A stretch of 41,222 nucleotides of DNA from assembly GCA_031431195.1 (NCBI GenBank), contig JANPCU010000343.1, positions 1-41,222 on the forward strand. The letters run 5' to 3'. The stretch's first letter is position 1. Each line of letters opens with the position of its first letter. The translations under genes and the position numbers were made by a program. A model generated the notes under the pieces. The model saw only the letters and a program-made list of their open reading frames with translations, ran no database searches and had not been told where the DNA came from. This DNA comes from TH-plancto1 sp031431195. Its GTDB lineage: Bacteria > Planctomycetota > Planctomycetia > Planctomycetales > Planctomycetaceae. Below, piece after piece: positions 8,522-15,868 of this stretch.

Positions 8522-9349
8522 ATGAATCGACTCGTTTGTCTGACACTATTTACCTGTTTTGCCCCGGCTCTGCTCGCTGAGGAGGCCCCCGTGGTGACGA
8601 AGGCCGTCATCGACGGAACTGGCCCCGGGTGGGTCGATTTGGCGGAGGCAGACTTCGATGTCCTGAACACCGATCCGGACACATTCACTTGGAACGGAAC
8701 TGAGGTGCATTGCAAGGGCACGCCCGTGGGTGTGACCCGTTCCAAGAAGAAGTTCACGAACTTTGAAATGGTCGCGACATGGCGGCACAACCAGTCGGGT
8801 GGGAACTCCGGGATCTTCCTGTGGGCACCCGACGCAGCCTTCAAAGACCTGAAACCGAACCAGCTGCCACCCGGAGGCATCGAGGTCCAGATTCTCGACC
8901 ACGGCTATGCCGAGCAATACGAAAAATCAAATGGCAAAAAATCCGACTGGTTCACCACGAACGGCGATGTCTTCCCGGTCGGCTCCTCGACGATGGTCCC
9001 CTTTGAACCGAAGGCTCCGGCCCCCAAAGACAGCATGCGGGCCTTCCCTCGGAAAGATCTCAGCAAGGGAATCGGTCAGTGGAACCACTACTACATTCGT
9101 GCCATCAACGGTGAAGTCCGACTGTGGGTCAACGGCGAAGAAGTCTCCGGCGGCAACAACTGCGAGCCGAAGACCGGGTTCTTCTGCCTGGAAAGCGAAG
9201 GGGCCCCGATTGATATGAAGGGGATTCGGATTCGCGAACTGCCGTATCCGTCCAACCACGTACTCAGTACGGATATACTCAGCGCGGTGAGAACTGAGAC
9301 ATTTCGTAGGACGGACGTCCTCGTCCGTCCGTGTGGAAAGCCTCAATGA
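8522..9349 (+). CDS. Secreted DUF1080 (3-keto-disaccharide hydrolase) protein
   Basis: A 275-residue exported concanavalin-like protein of the DUF1080 family, very abundant in planctomycetes and proposed to act on 3-keto-disaccharides or bind glycans. The ATG at 8522 gives a clean signal peptide (LVCLTLFTCFAPALLAEE). Core motifs seen are GTPVGVTRSKKKFTNFEM, NSGIFLW, GGIEVQILDHGY and QWNHYYIRAINGEVRLWVNG, ending in the family's usual GIRIRELP. After that the frame continues about 35 residues. The last part (RRTDVLVRP) is encoded by an intergenic family B repeat, so the natural C-terminus appears extended by repeat insertion. It stands alone between repeat-rich gaps. Confidence 0.88.
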   Translation: MNRLVCLTLFTCFAPALLAEEAPVVTKAVIDGTGPGWVDLAEADFDVLNTDPDTFTWNGTEVHCKGTPVGVTRSKKKFTNFEMVATWRHNQSGGNSGIFLWAPDAAFKDLKPNQLPPGGIEVQILDHGYAEQYEKSNGKKSDWFTTNGDVFPVGSSTMVPFEPKAPAPKDSMRAFPRKDLSKGIGQWNHYYIRAINGEVRLWVNGEEVSGGNNCEPKTGFFCLESEGAPIDMKGIRIRELPYPSNHVLSTDILSAVRTETFRRTDVLVRPCGKPQ

Positions 9350-9536
9350 GCGACGGACATGGACGTCCGTCGTACGTTTCAATTTGGCCCACGCAAAGGA
9401 TTGTTTCGTTGACCGGGGGCCTGATAATCACGGGCGTCCGTTCATGCACCTTAGAGCGCTTTCAGAGATTGTCTTCAGTTGGCACAGACAGGAATGTCTG
9501 TGCCACTGAGGAGTGGGGCAGACATTCCTGTCTGCC
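9304..9536. repeat. Family B repeat and two nested hairpins
   Basis: Family B spans about 9304-9375 and overlaps the 3' end of the DUF1080 coding region. It has a left half GGACGGACGTCCTCGTCC and a right half GGACGTCCGTCGTAC. Two further hairpins follow: GGCACAGACA with its complement at 9481-9504, and GGCAGACA with its complement at 9517-9536. The two loops contain the complementary words AGGAAT and ATTCCT. No gene is seen before 9605. Confidence 0.7.
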
Positions 9537-9604
9537 TTCTGGCTGAAGACCAATTCTAAAACTGCACCCAGACGCTCCTCATCATTACACGGGGGTCACA
9601 CATC

Positions 9605-10255
9605 ATGAACATCGGAAGATGGATTATCGCAGGCGCAATTGGGGGTGCCGTCTCTGCGGGCATCTGGACGGCCATTGCCTATTCCACGGGATACGAGATC
9701 GGCTGGATTGCCTGGTTCGTGGGCGTCATTGTCGGCTTCTGCGTACGCTTGGCTGCCGGGGATGACGAAGGGTATGGACCAGGGCTCACAGCTGTCGGCA
9801 TCGCGGTCTTGGCTCTGATCATCGGGAAATATGCCACCGTGAGCTTGCTGGTGGACAAGGAATTGGGGGCCGCCGTCGGTGCCATGCCTCAAGTCACCGC
9901 TGAGAATTTCCAGCTGGGACTCTGCAAAGAAGTGGTTCAGGAGTGGACGGACGCCAAGAAGAAAATGAAGTGGTTGCCGGGCAAGAACGCCGAAGTCGCG
10001 AAGGAGCTTCTTGACTACCCTCAAGCGGCACGGGACGAGGCCAAAAAACGGTGGGACGCCAAGCCCGCAGAAGAGCAACAGAAACTCATTGCCGAACGCC
10101 AGAAAGTGCTCGATGAGATCACGCGAACCCTGCTCGCCGGGGCCAAGACCGAGGTCTTTAAGTCGAGCTTCAATGGTTACGACATCCTCTTCTTCATTCT
10201 GGCCATCGTCTCGGCATTTAAGGTCGGGTCCGGGATGCAGTCGGACGAGAGTTGA
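9605..10255 (+). CDS. Hypothetical membrane protein with cytoplasmic helical middle
   Basis: I do not recognise a family for this 216-residue protein. The N-terminal third has three hydrophobic segments (about 5-28, 32-52 and 60-80). The middle (about 90-180) is charged and helical, rich in Lys/Glu, with a proline-punctuated helical pair. A last hydrophobic segment at about 193-208 (DILFFILAIVSAFKVGSGM) could be a fourth membrane helix. The ATG at 9605 follows a GGGGGT tract about 10 bases upstream. Its stop codon lies at the edge of a long inverted repeat. No neighbour suggests a role. Confidence 0.75.
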   Translation: MNIGRWIIAGAIGGAVSAGIWTAIAYSTGYEIGWIAWFVGVIVGFCVRLAAGDDEGYGPGLTAVGIAVLALIIGKYATVSLLVDKELGAAVGAMPQVTAENFQLGLCKEVVQEWTDAKKKMKWLPGKNAEVAKELLDYPQAARDEAKKRWDAKPAEEQQKLIAERQKVLDEITRTLLAGAKTEVFKSSFNGYDILFFILAIVSAFKVGSGMQSDES

Positions 10256-10489
10256 GACAGGCAATTTACTTCACGCGGCATGAATTGAGGGGCGGAGCAT
10301 CGCTCCGGCGAGCCCCCGGCGTGAGCCGGGGTGTTCAGTCGAGTGAACGTCGACTTCGCATAATCGCCGTCGCCTCACTGGGGCTGAGTCGATTCACACC
10401 GCGACGCTGTCTGGCTCGGACACCCCGGCTCACGCCGGGGGCTCGCCAGGATGTCTCATTCTCGACCGCGTGAAGTTTAATTGTCTCTC
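10254..10489. repeat. Long two-tier inverted repeat (family A, best copy)
   Basis: Inner arms at 10307-10334 and 10420-10447 are perfect 28-bp inverted complements, with core GAGCCCCCGGCGTGAGCC. Outer arms at 10254-10278 and 10467-10489 (TTCACGCGG ends) are complementary with a few mismatches. The loop is 85 bases and codes for nothing. The shape resembles a small non-autonomous element with terminal inverted repeats, or a large REP-like hairpin. It fills the gap between two convergent genes, so it may also stop transcription from both sides. Confidence 0.8.
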
Positions 10490-10575
10490 TGCCGCCCGAC
10501 GCGCGGAGTGGCAGTGCTAAGAAAACTAACCCGACGCGCCAGCGAGGTCTGCCGGAACTCGATTCCACAGATTCG

Positions 10576-11169
10576 TCAGCTGCGAGGCCGCATGACTTTG
10601 CAAATCCATTTGCCTCGCTCATTCTCGGTCACTACGGTGTCGACCGTGTCGAGAACGGAGTCCACTTCCATCCAGATTTTGGGGCTACGCACTTGTTCGT
10701 AGACCGAGAGAATGAAGATGCCCTGCGGAGCCAGGAACGGAAAATATCGTCTGAGAACCTGGTCCCGCTGCTCGACGTAGTTAATACACTCGGTAAACAG
10801 AATGGCGTCGAACCGCTCGGTGGTTTGGAATTCCAGCATGTTGGCGACTAGGTAGTCGACCTGGGGGCCGGAAAACTGTTGGGCCTTCTCGATCACCACA
10901 TCCGACAAATCGACCCCGAGCCAGCGTATGTAATCCTTTGCCGTGAGCCTGCGTTGCAGTAAGGCTTCTCCGCTCCCCATTTCCAGGACGCGGGGGCGAG
11001 TCGTGTGTTTGCATAACATCCGAGCGACCGCATCCAGGCGAGGAACTTCGGCGTCATCCTTGTAGCCTTCGCAGCTCCCTTTGCGATATTTGTGATTCCA
11101 ACGTTCACGCTGGGATCGAAAGATGTTACGCCATACGTATGAAAGGAGTCTGTCAGTCCAAGCGGGCAT
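10576..11169 (-). CDS. Class I SAM-dependent methyltransferase
   Basis: A 197-residue soluble methyltransferase of Rossmann type. Motif I is VLEMGSGEALLQRRL (about residues 61-75), followed by LGVDLSDVVIEKAQ with the acidic ribose-binding residue, then FDAILFTECINYVEQ (motif IV region) and a PQGIFILSVYE post-motif. This pattern is close to NodS/small-molecule methyltransferases. The ATG at 11169 has GGAGGAG six bases upstream, one of the best ribosome sites in the window. It is single and convergent with the membrane protein at 9605. The substrate cannot be guessed. The Arg/Trp-rich N-terminus (about 1-30) is not a signal peptide. Confidence 0.8.
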   Translation of the reverse strand: MPAWTDRLLSYVWRNIFRSQRERWNHKYRKGSCEGYKDDAEVPRLDAVARMLCKHTTRPRVLEMGSGEALLQRRLTAKDYIRWLGVDLSDVVIEKAQQFSGPQVDYLVANMLEFQTTERFDAILFTECINYVEQRDQVLRRYFPFLAPQGIFILSVYEQVRSPKIWMEVDSVLDTVDTVVTENERGKWICKVMRPRS

Positions 11170-11750
11170 GTTTCACTCCTCCCACCTCGCAATTTGGAGA
11201 CTGCTAGAACTCGGTGAGCGCGGGATTGTAAGCCGATCCCCCCCCCTGTCAAGATGATTTCGCGGACCGGTTCTCCGGGGAATGCGAGACGCACTTTGCG
11301 CGGTGTATCGAGCGGCCAGGGAGTGGTCCCCAGGCACAAGTCCCCATCACCGACATCCAGTGTTCGGTTTTTTCCTGCCGATGAGGGACGATCAACGAGG
11401 AGGTGGGGTACACAGATGACACAGATTTACACAGATCAGGAGAGACTTTGCGGCGATGGGCGATGGGCGATGCACCGGGGTGACTGAGGGCTTGATTGCC
11501 CTCTGACATCTGTGAAAATCTGCGTCATCTGTTTACGAATCCACCGTGTCGCGCCAGCCATCCAAAGCCTGGCACCCCCAGAGCAATTACAAAGTGAGTC
11601 TCGCACTATTCTCTTGGACGATCCGTGTGGCACATCGTGCGTCTCGCCCTGATCGACAGGGGGATTCGGCAGAATTCGCCTGTTCACAGTTTTCGAGATG
11701 AGGTACACCACCGCTTGTGACATGTGTTCCCCGTGGATGAGGTGCCCTTC
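11170..11750. repeat. Intergenic region with CACAGAT inverted repeat (family E)
   Basis: No gene is supported. Arms at 11410-11437 (three iterations of ACACAGAT) and 11502-11534 (ATCTGTGAAAATCTGCGTC) are imperfect complements, about 65 bases apart. The interval contains a short iteration of GCGATGG. The same two-arm element recurs at 17885-17985 and 26009-26110. This gap also holds the leaders of two divergently transcribed genes. Confidence 0.65.
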
Positions 11751-12083
11751 ATGCGTCGTCAGGCAGCTATGGTGCTGGTGCTGGCCTGCTCCTGTTTGGA
11801 GGGGTGCATCACGCCGAATACTACGCATTTCCCCTCGCTATCGTTCATGCCCTCGGAGTATGAGCGGCGGGAGGCCCAGATCCACGATCCGTATCCCGAC
11901 ATCGATATCGGCCCGGATCCAGGGACGCGGCCCCGCAATTTTCAGCAGCGTCCCGAAGCGCTGAGGGCGCAAGACAAACATTTCGCCGCCATCCGCCGAC
12001 TGCAATCGGGGGCTGCTTTCCCCGTGTTGGACACTCGACCTCGGACGACTGGGGCCAAGTATCCCAATGTCGTGCCGAGATAG
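11751..12083 (+). CDS. Small putative lipoprotein with conserved HDPYPD-type core
   Basis: A 110-residue exported protein. The ATG at 11751 gives a short basic start, a hydrophobic run and a possible lipobox LEGC with Cys at residue 19, so it is likely a lipoprotein, though the box is imperfect. The mature part reads ...EYERREAQIHDPYPDIDIGPDPGTRP..., a pattern I associate with small secreted planctomycete proteins of unknown function (recollection, not a search). No enzymatic motif is visible. It is followed directly by a strong bidirectional terminator and faces the helicase gene. Confidence 0.65.
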   Translation: MRRQAAMVLVLACSCLEGCITPNTTHFPSLSFMPSEYERREAQIHDPYPDIDIGPDPGTRPRNFQQRPEALRAQDKHFAAIRRLQSGAAFPVLDTRPRTTGAKYPNVVPR

Positions 12084-12100
12084 CTCGTTGCATCCAAAGA

Positions 12101-12142
12101 AAAAGACTTCCGAAGTCAGTGCTGACTTCAGAAGTCTTTTTT
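12101..12142. terminator. Bidirectional intrinsic terminator
   Basis: A 19-bp stem (12101-12119 with 12122-12140) has one mismatch and a two-base loop. It is flanked by AAAA on the left and TTTTTT on the right, so it can terminate both the lipoprotein gene (plus) and the helicase gene (minus). The stem contains GACTTCCGAAGTC, the core word of repeat family D. Confidence 0.9.
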
Positions 12143-12191
12143 GTTTCTGTCTGGTCACACGTCAGGCAAGTGATCCGCCTGGCGGACCGAA

Positions 12192-13733
12192 CTATCGTCC
12201 GCGCGGGGCCGAGTAACGTGGTCGCTTACGCGGTCCATCATTCCCGGCTGGAGGCCCTGAATCCTGGCCCGTGCGACGCTCGGACGAACCAGAATTGTTA
12301 GTCGCACTCGGACGGCTGACGTAGCTTCCGCCCGCTGGGGCTGCGGGAGCCGCCGGGTAGCGAGACTGAGTGCCACGCTGGTCGCCACCGCGCGGCCCTT
12401 GGTAGCTGCCGCGTTGGCCGCCATCACGTGCGCCCTGGTAGCCGCCTCGCTGGCCCTGATCGCGACGATCACCGCCAGGAGCCGGACGACGATCACCACC
12501 ACCACCGCCAGAGGCTGGTCGACGGTCGCGATCATCGCGCTGACCCGCAGGGCTGGAGAACTGCGAGGCCGGGAACGCATCCAGAACGCCGACCGGCACG
12601 ACCGGAATCGGAAGCCGGATCAGCCGTTCAATTGACTTCAGATAGCCCCGCTCGCTGTCGTCGCAGAAGGAGATGGCCAGCCCCGTGGCTCCCGCTCGTC
12701 CGGTCCGGCCAATGCGGTGGACATAGGTCTCTGACTCATTCGGCAGATCGAAATTGAAGACGTGCGAGACGGCATCCACATCGATTCCGCGAGCCGCGAC
12801 ATCGGTCGCGACCAGTACCGGAGGATGATTCGACTTGAAGTGAGCCAAGGCCCGTTGACGAGCCGACTGGCTCTTGTCGCCATGCAGAGCCAACGTCGCG
12901 ATCCCGACCTTTTCGAGTTGAGTCGCGAGGCGATCGCAACCATGCTTGGTGCGGCAGAAGACGATGGCCCGCGAGATCGGCTGATTGGTCAGCAGAGTCG
13001 CCAGCAACCGGGCCTTCTGGGCCTTCAGCACGTGGTACACCGAGTGGCTGACCAGTTCGGTGGTCTGCTTGACGGGAGCAATACGAATTCGCTCGGGGTT
13101 CTTGAGAATTCCCTCAGCGAGTTCGGCGATCTCCCCGGGCATCGTGGCCGAGAAGAACAGCGTCTGCTTGGTCGCGGGCAACATGCCGACGATCTGCCGG
13201 ATCGAGGGCATGAAGCCCATGTCCAGCATGCGGTCCGCTTCGTCGAGGACGAAAATCTCGACCGCTCGCAGGTCGATATATCCCTGCTGACGCAGGTCTT
13301 CCAACCGGCCCGGTGTCGCGACGAGGATGTCGACGCCGCGCTGCAAGGCATGCACTTGCGGCGATTGCCCCACTCCACCGACGACGACGGTATGCCGCAA
13401 GTTCGTATGGCAGCCATACGCCCGCAGGCTGTCGCCAATCTGAATCGCCAACTCACGTGTCGGCGAGAGAATCAAGCAGCGAATCCGCTTGAAAGCCCCT
13501 CGGCCATTCTTGTTCAGAGCCGGTGCCACGGGCGGTGTTTGCACCAGCCGATGAAGGACGGGAAGTGCAAAGGCCGCTGTCTTACCCGTACCCGTCTGGG
13601 CACAGCCCAGTAGATCACGACCGGCCATCGCTGCGGGAATCGCAGCGGCCTGGATCGGGGTGGGATTCACATAGCCTTCGGCTGTTACTGCGCGCAGAAT
13701 GGGCTCAGAGAGCCCCATCTCAACAAATGTCAT
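12192..13733 (-). CDS. DEAD-box RNA helicase, RhlE-like
   Basis: A 513-residue ATP-dependent RNA helicase likely acting in RNA turnover or ribosome assembly. All motifs are present in order: Q motif (PTPIQ), I (AQTGTGKT), Ia (PTRELA), Ib (TPGR), II (DEAD in VLDEADRML), III (SAT), IV (AIVFCRT), V (ATDVAARGID) and VI (HRIGRTGR). The core ends near residue 385. A basic, Gly/Arg-rich RGG-like tail of about 120 residues with GGDRR, GGYQG and GGSYV repeats follows, typical of RhlE/CsdA-type RNA-binding extensions. The ATG at 13733 has a weak GGGA upstream. It converges with the lipoprotein gene at a shared terminator. Exact orthology (RhlE, DbpA or CsdA) is not certain. Confidence 0.92.
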   Translation of the reverse strand: MTFVEMGLSEPILRAVTAEGYVNPTPIQAAAIPAAMAGRDLLGCAQTGTGKTAAFALPVLHRLVQTPPVAPALNKNGRGAFKRIRCLILSPTRELAIQIGDSLRAYGCHTNLRHTVVVGGVGQSPQVHALQRGVDILVATPGRLEDLRQQGYIDLRAVEIFVLDEADRMLDMGFMPSIRQIVGMLPATKQTLFFSATMPGEIAELAEGILKNPERIRIAPVKQTTELVSHSVYHVLKAQKARLLATLLTNQPISRAIVFCRTKHGCDRLATQLEKVGIATLALHGDKSQSARQRALAHFKSNHPPVLVATDVAARGIDVDAVSHVFNFDLPNESETYVHRIGRTGRAGATGLAISFCDDSERGYLKSIERLIRLPIPVVPVGVLDAFPASQFSSPAGQRDDRDRRPASGGGGGDRRPAPGGDRRDQGQRGGYQGARDGGQRGSYQGPRGGDQRGTQSRYPAAPAAPAGGSYVSRPSATNNSGSSERRTGQDSGPPAGNDGPRKRPRYSAPRGR

Positions 13734-14098
13734 CTCGGTCCCAAGTGATAGTTCCAGGACCGAATGAGAGAGGCTCGAAATGTCCCCGCAAAAGCCATTG
13801 GTACTGGCATGTCCATTGGTTGCAAGCCAAATGAATCAAGTCCGAACAGTATAAGGGCATCCATGAGCAAAATCCATGCGTATTCAGGGAATTTGGGGAC
13901 TTGGAAAAATGCTTTCCCCGAAAAACTCCGTAAGCACTTTGCTGATTAGCACTTCCAGATCACCGGATGAGCATTTCCCGATCTTGCTACACCTTGGGCG
14001 AGCGGCCAGACTTCGCGTCCCCGCCAGACTTCCGAAGTCTTCCGAGACTTCGGAAGTCTGGCGGGTCAGTTTTCACGGGCCGTTCGCCTGATAACCCG
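13734..14098. repeat. Intergenic region with family D hairpin
   Basis: No gene is seen. A perfect 18-bp stem lies at 14023-14040 and 14045-14062 (core AGACTTCCGAAGTCT) with loop TCCG. It sits 36 bases after the pheS stop and may end pheS transcription, although no T-run follows on the minus strand. The AT-richer stretch at 13840-13960 is the helicase leader. Confidence 0.7.
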
Positions 14099-15100
14099 TC
14101 AAAACTGGCTCAAGAAACGCACATCGCTCGCGTAAAACTGGCGGATATCTTTGTTGTTGTGCCGCCGCATACAGAACCGCTCGACCCCCAATCCGAAGGC
14201 GAATCCGGAGACCTTGTCCGGGTCATAGCCGACGGCTTTGAGAACATTCGGGTCGACCATGCCCGCCCCGCCGATTTCCAGCCAGCGGTCGCCCCACTTC
14301 ATGTCGACCTCGACCGATGGCTCGGTGAACGGGAAGAACGACGGGCGGAAGCGGATCTCGACTTCCTCGCCCAGGTACGCTTTCGCAAACAGGCTCAGCA
14401 CCGTCTTCAAGTCGGCCATGGTCACGTGCGTGTCGACCATCAAACCTTCCATCTGATGGAACATGCAGGAGTGCGTATCGTCCATCTCGTCGGGTCGGTA
14501 GACGCGGCCAATCGAGACGATCCGCACTGGCGGCTGGGTCTTCTGCATCACGCGAATCTGGACCGTCGAGGTCTGGCTCCGCATCAGCAGCGGCCCTCCC
14601 AAGGTGCGCTCCGCCGTCGCCAGGTAGAAGTTGTCGCGGGGATCGCGAGCCGGGTGGTCGAGCGGGATATTTAAGGCTTCGAAGTTGTGGAACTCGTCCT
14701 CGATCTCCGGTCCATCGACCGCATCGAACCCGAGCCGGACCATGATCGATTTGAACTCTTCAATCGTCTGCGAGATCGGGTGTCGATGACCCGGACGGTA
14801 CAGCGTCCCCGGCAAGGTCACGTCCAATCCGTCGACTGCTGCTACGGGCTTGGCGAGGACGGATTGCCGCTCCTCAAGAACCGCCGTCACGCGGTCCTTG
14901 ACCTCATTGAACTTCTTGCCCAGCACCGGACGCTCGGCCACTTCAACCTGCCCCAGCAGACTCTGCAAGTCCTTGAGCCGCCCCTGTTTCTTCCCCAAAA
15001 ACCGGATCCGCACCGCCTCAATCCCCGCCGCGTCAGTCGCAGATGAGATCTCGCGAAGAGCATCGGTTTCGTAGAGAGCGAGTTGGTCAAGAGCGTCCAT
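14099..15100 (-). CDS. pheS: Phenylalanine--tRNA ligase alpha subunit
   Basis: A 333-residue catalytic alpha subunit of PheRS. Class II motif 2 region GRVYRPDEMDDTHSCMFHQ and motif 3 region GFAFGLGVERFCMRRH are intact. The substrate-pocket segments FHNFEALNIP and HPARDPRDNFYL are present, and an N-terminal coiled coil (about 20-90) fits tRNA contact. The ATG at 15100 begins MDALDQLALYE, the normal opening; the longer frame upstream runs through a hairpin. The usual partner pheT is not next to it: downstream is the family D hairpin and then the helicase. In many bacteria pheST form one operon, so the beta subunit must lie outside the window. Confidence 0.95.
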   Translation of the reverse strand: MDALDQLALYETDALREISSATDAAGIEAVRIRFLGKKQGRLKDLQSLLGQVEVAERPVLGKKFNEVKDRVTAVLEERQSVLAKPVAAVDGLDVTLPGTLYRPGHRHPISQTIEEFKSIMVRLGFDAVDGPEIEDEFHNFEALNIPLDHPARDPRDNFYLATAERTLGGPLLMRSQTSTVQIRVMQKTQPPVRIVSIGRVYRPDEMDDTHSCMFHQMEGLMVDTHVTMADLKTVLSLFAKAYLGEEVEIRFRPSFFPFTEPSVEVDMKWGDRWLEIGGAGMVDPNVLKAVGYDPDKVSGFAFGLGVERFCMRRHNNKDIRQFYASDVRFLSQF

Positions 15101-15227
15101 GAGTGGCCGAGGGCTGGGGTGCGGGGGCAAGTGTGTCGAACGGAGAAGTATCAAGGATCGCGGGCCAAGTGCCAAGCGTGAAAGGCGCGTCACCAGGGCA
15201 ATCGCCGATTCGAAGATGAGATAACTC

Positions 15228-15247
15228 GCGTGGGCTAAAGCCCACGC
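15228..15247. repeat. Short perfect hairpin upstream of pheS
   Basis: GCGTGGGCTAAAGCCCACGC is a perfect short hairpin in the gap between the interrupted pyrophosphorylase gene and pheS, of the kind that recurs throughout this window. Confidence 0.6.
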
Positions 15248-15301
15248 TACGGAGCGACGTTGCCTCCCTGCCCAGAAGATGCCGACGATCTGGCCTCCTG
15301 G

Positions 15302-15865
15302 CTACGGCCTCAGTATTGCTCCGTCGGGAATCTGATGGCCCGGCGAAACTTGACCCGTCAGATCGTTGGCGTCGAGGGCAAACAACGGGCTGATTTCGAC
15401 TCGCGCCTCGTCCGCGACTGTGGCACCCGCCGCTCGCAGCCACTCCCGACTGAGTCGGCTGATGGCCTGACGCGAGGTCTCTGGCGAATCGGCCCCGGAG
15501 TGGTTCTTGACCGGATTGAACTCGCTGGAGCGGTCGGCCTCCACGACCAGAGCTGTGGCCGCCAGCGGCAGAGTGTCGAAGATGAACTGCTCAAACTTGA
15601 AGGCGTTCTTCGCGGTCAGTGCCGGTTCGATGCAATTCCCGTTGCGGTCGACACAGGAGACCGGCTTATGCGCTCGGTGGTAGGGCAGGTCGCGGCCCTG
15701 GTCCACCAAGTCCTGCAGGAACCCCCGCCGAATCACGTGCATCGCCGTGTTTCCGGCCCGGAACCGGAGCGTGCCATCGGGCTCGGTCTCGCGAGTCCGC
15801 TCGACCGGCATGTCGCTGTATTCGATGATCTGCGTCTGACCATCGACATTGACCAGCACGCCCAT
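15302..15865 (-). CDS. UDP-sugar pyrophosphorylase, C-terminal part (after in-frame stop)
   Basis: This 187-residue frame continues the protein encoded just upstream, in the same reading frame, after one TAA codon. It opens MGVLVNVDGQTQIIEYSDMP, the sugar-binding part of UDPGP enzymes (compare VVEYSE in UAP1). It contains NTAMHVI, FKFEQFIFDTLP and the conserved lysine segment EFNPVKN, so the second half of the active site is intact. ATG lies three bases after the stop (TAA AAG ATG), with GGAA about seven bases upstream, so coupled re-initiation is possible. Alternatives are a recent nonsense mutation or a base-call error. No other damage is visible. Confidence 0.7.
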   Translation of the reverse strand: MGVLVNVDGQTQIIEYSDMPVERTRETEPDGTLRFRAGNTAMHVIRRGFLQDLVDQGRDLPYHRAHKPVSCVDRNGNCIEPALTAKNAFKFEQFIFDTLPLAATALVVEADRSSEFNPVKNHSGADSPETSRQAISRLSREWLRAAGATVADEARVEISPLFALDANDLTGQVSPGHQIPDGAILRP

Positions 15866-15868
15866 CTT

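Noticed and set aside
12762..13613. Plus-strand frame of 283 codons opposite the helicase.
   Set aside because: Shadow of the helicase core, whose motifs are all present on the minus strand.
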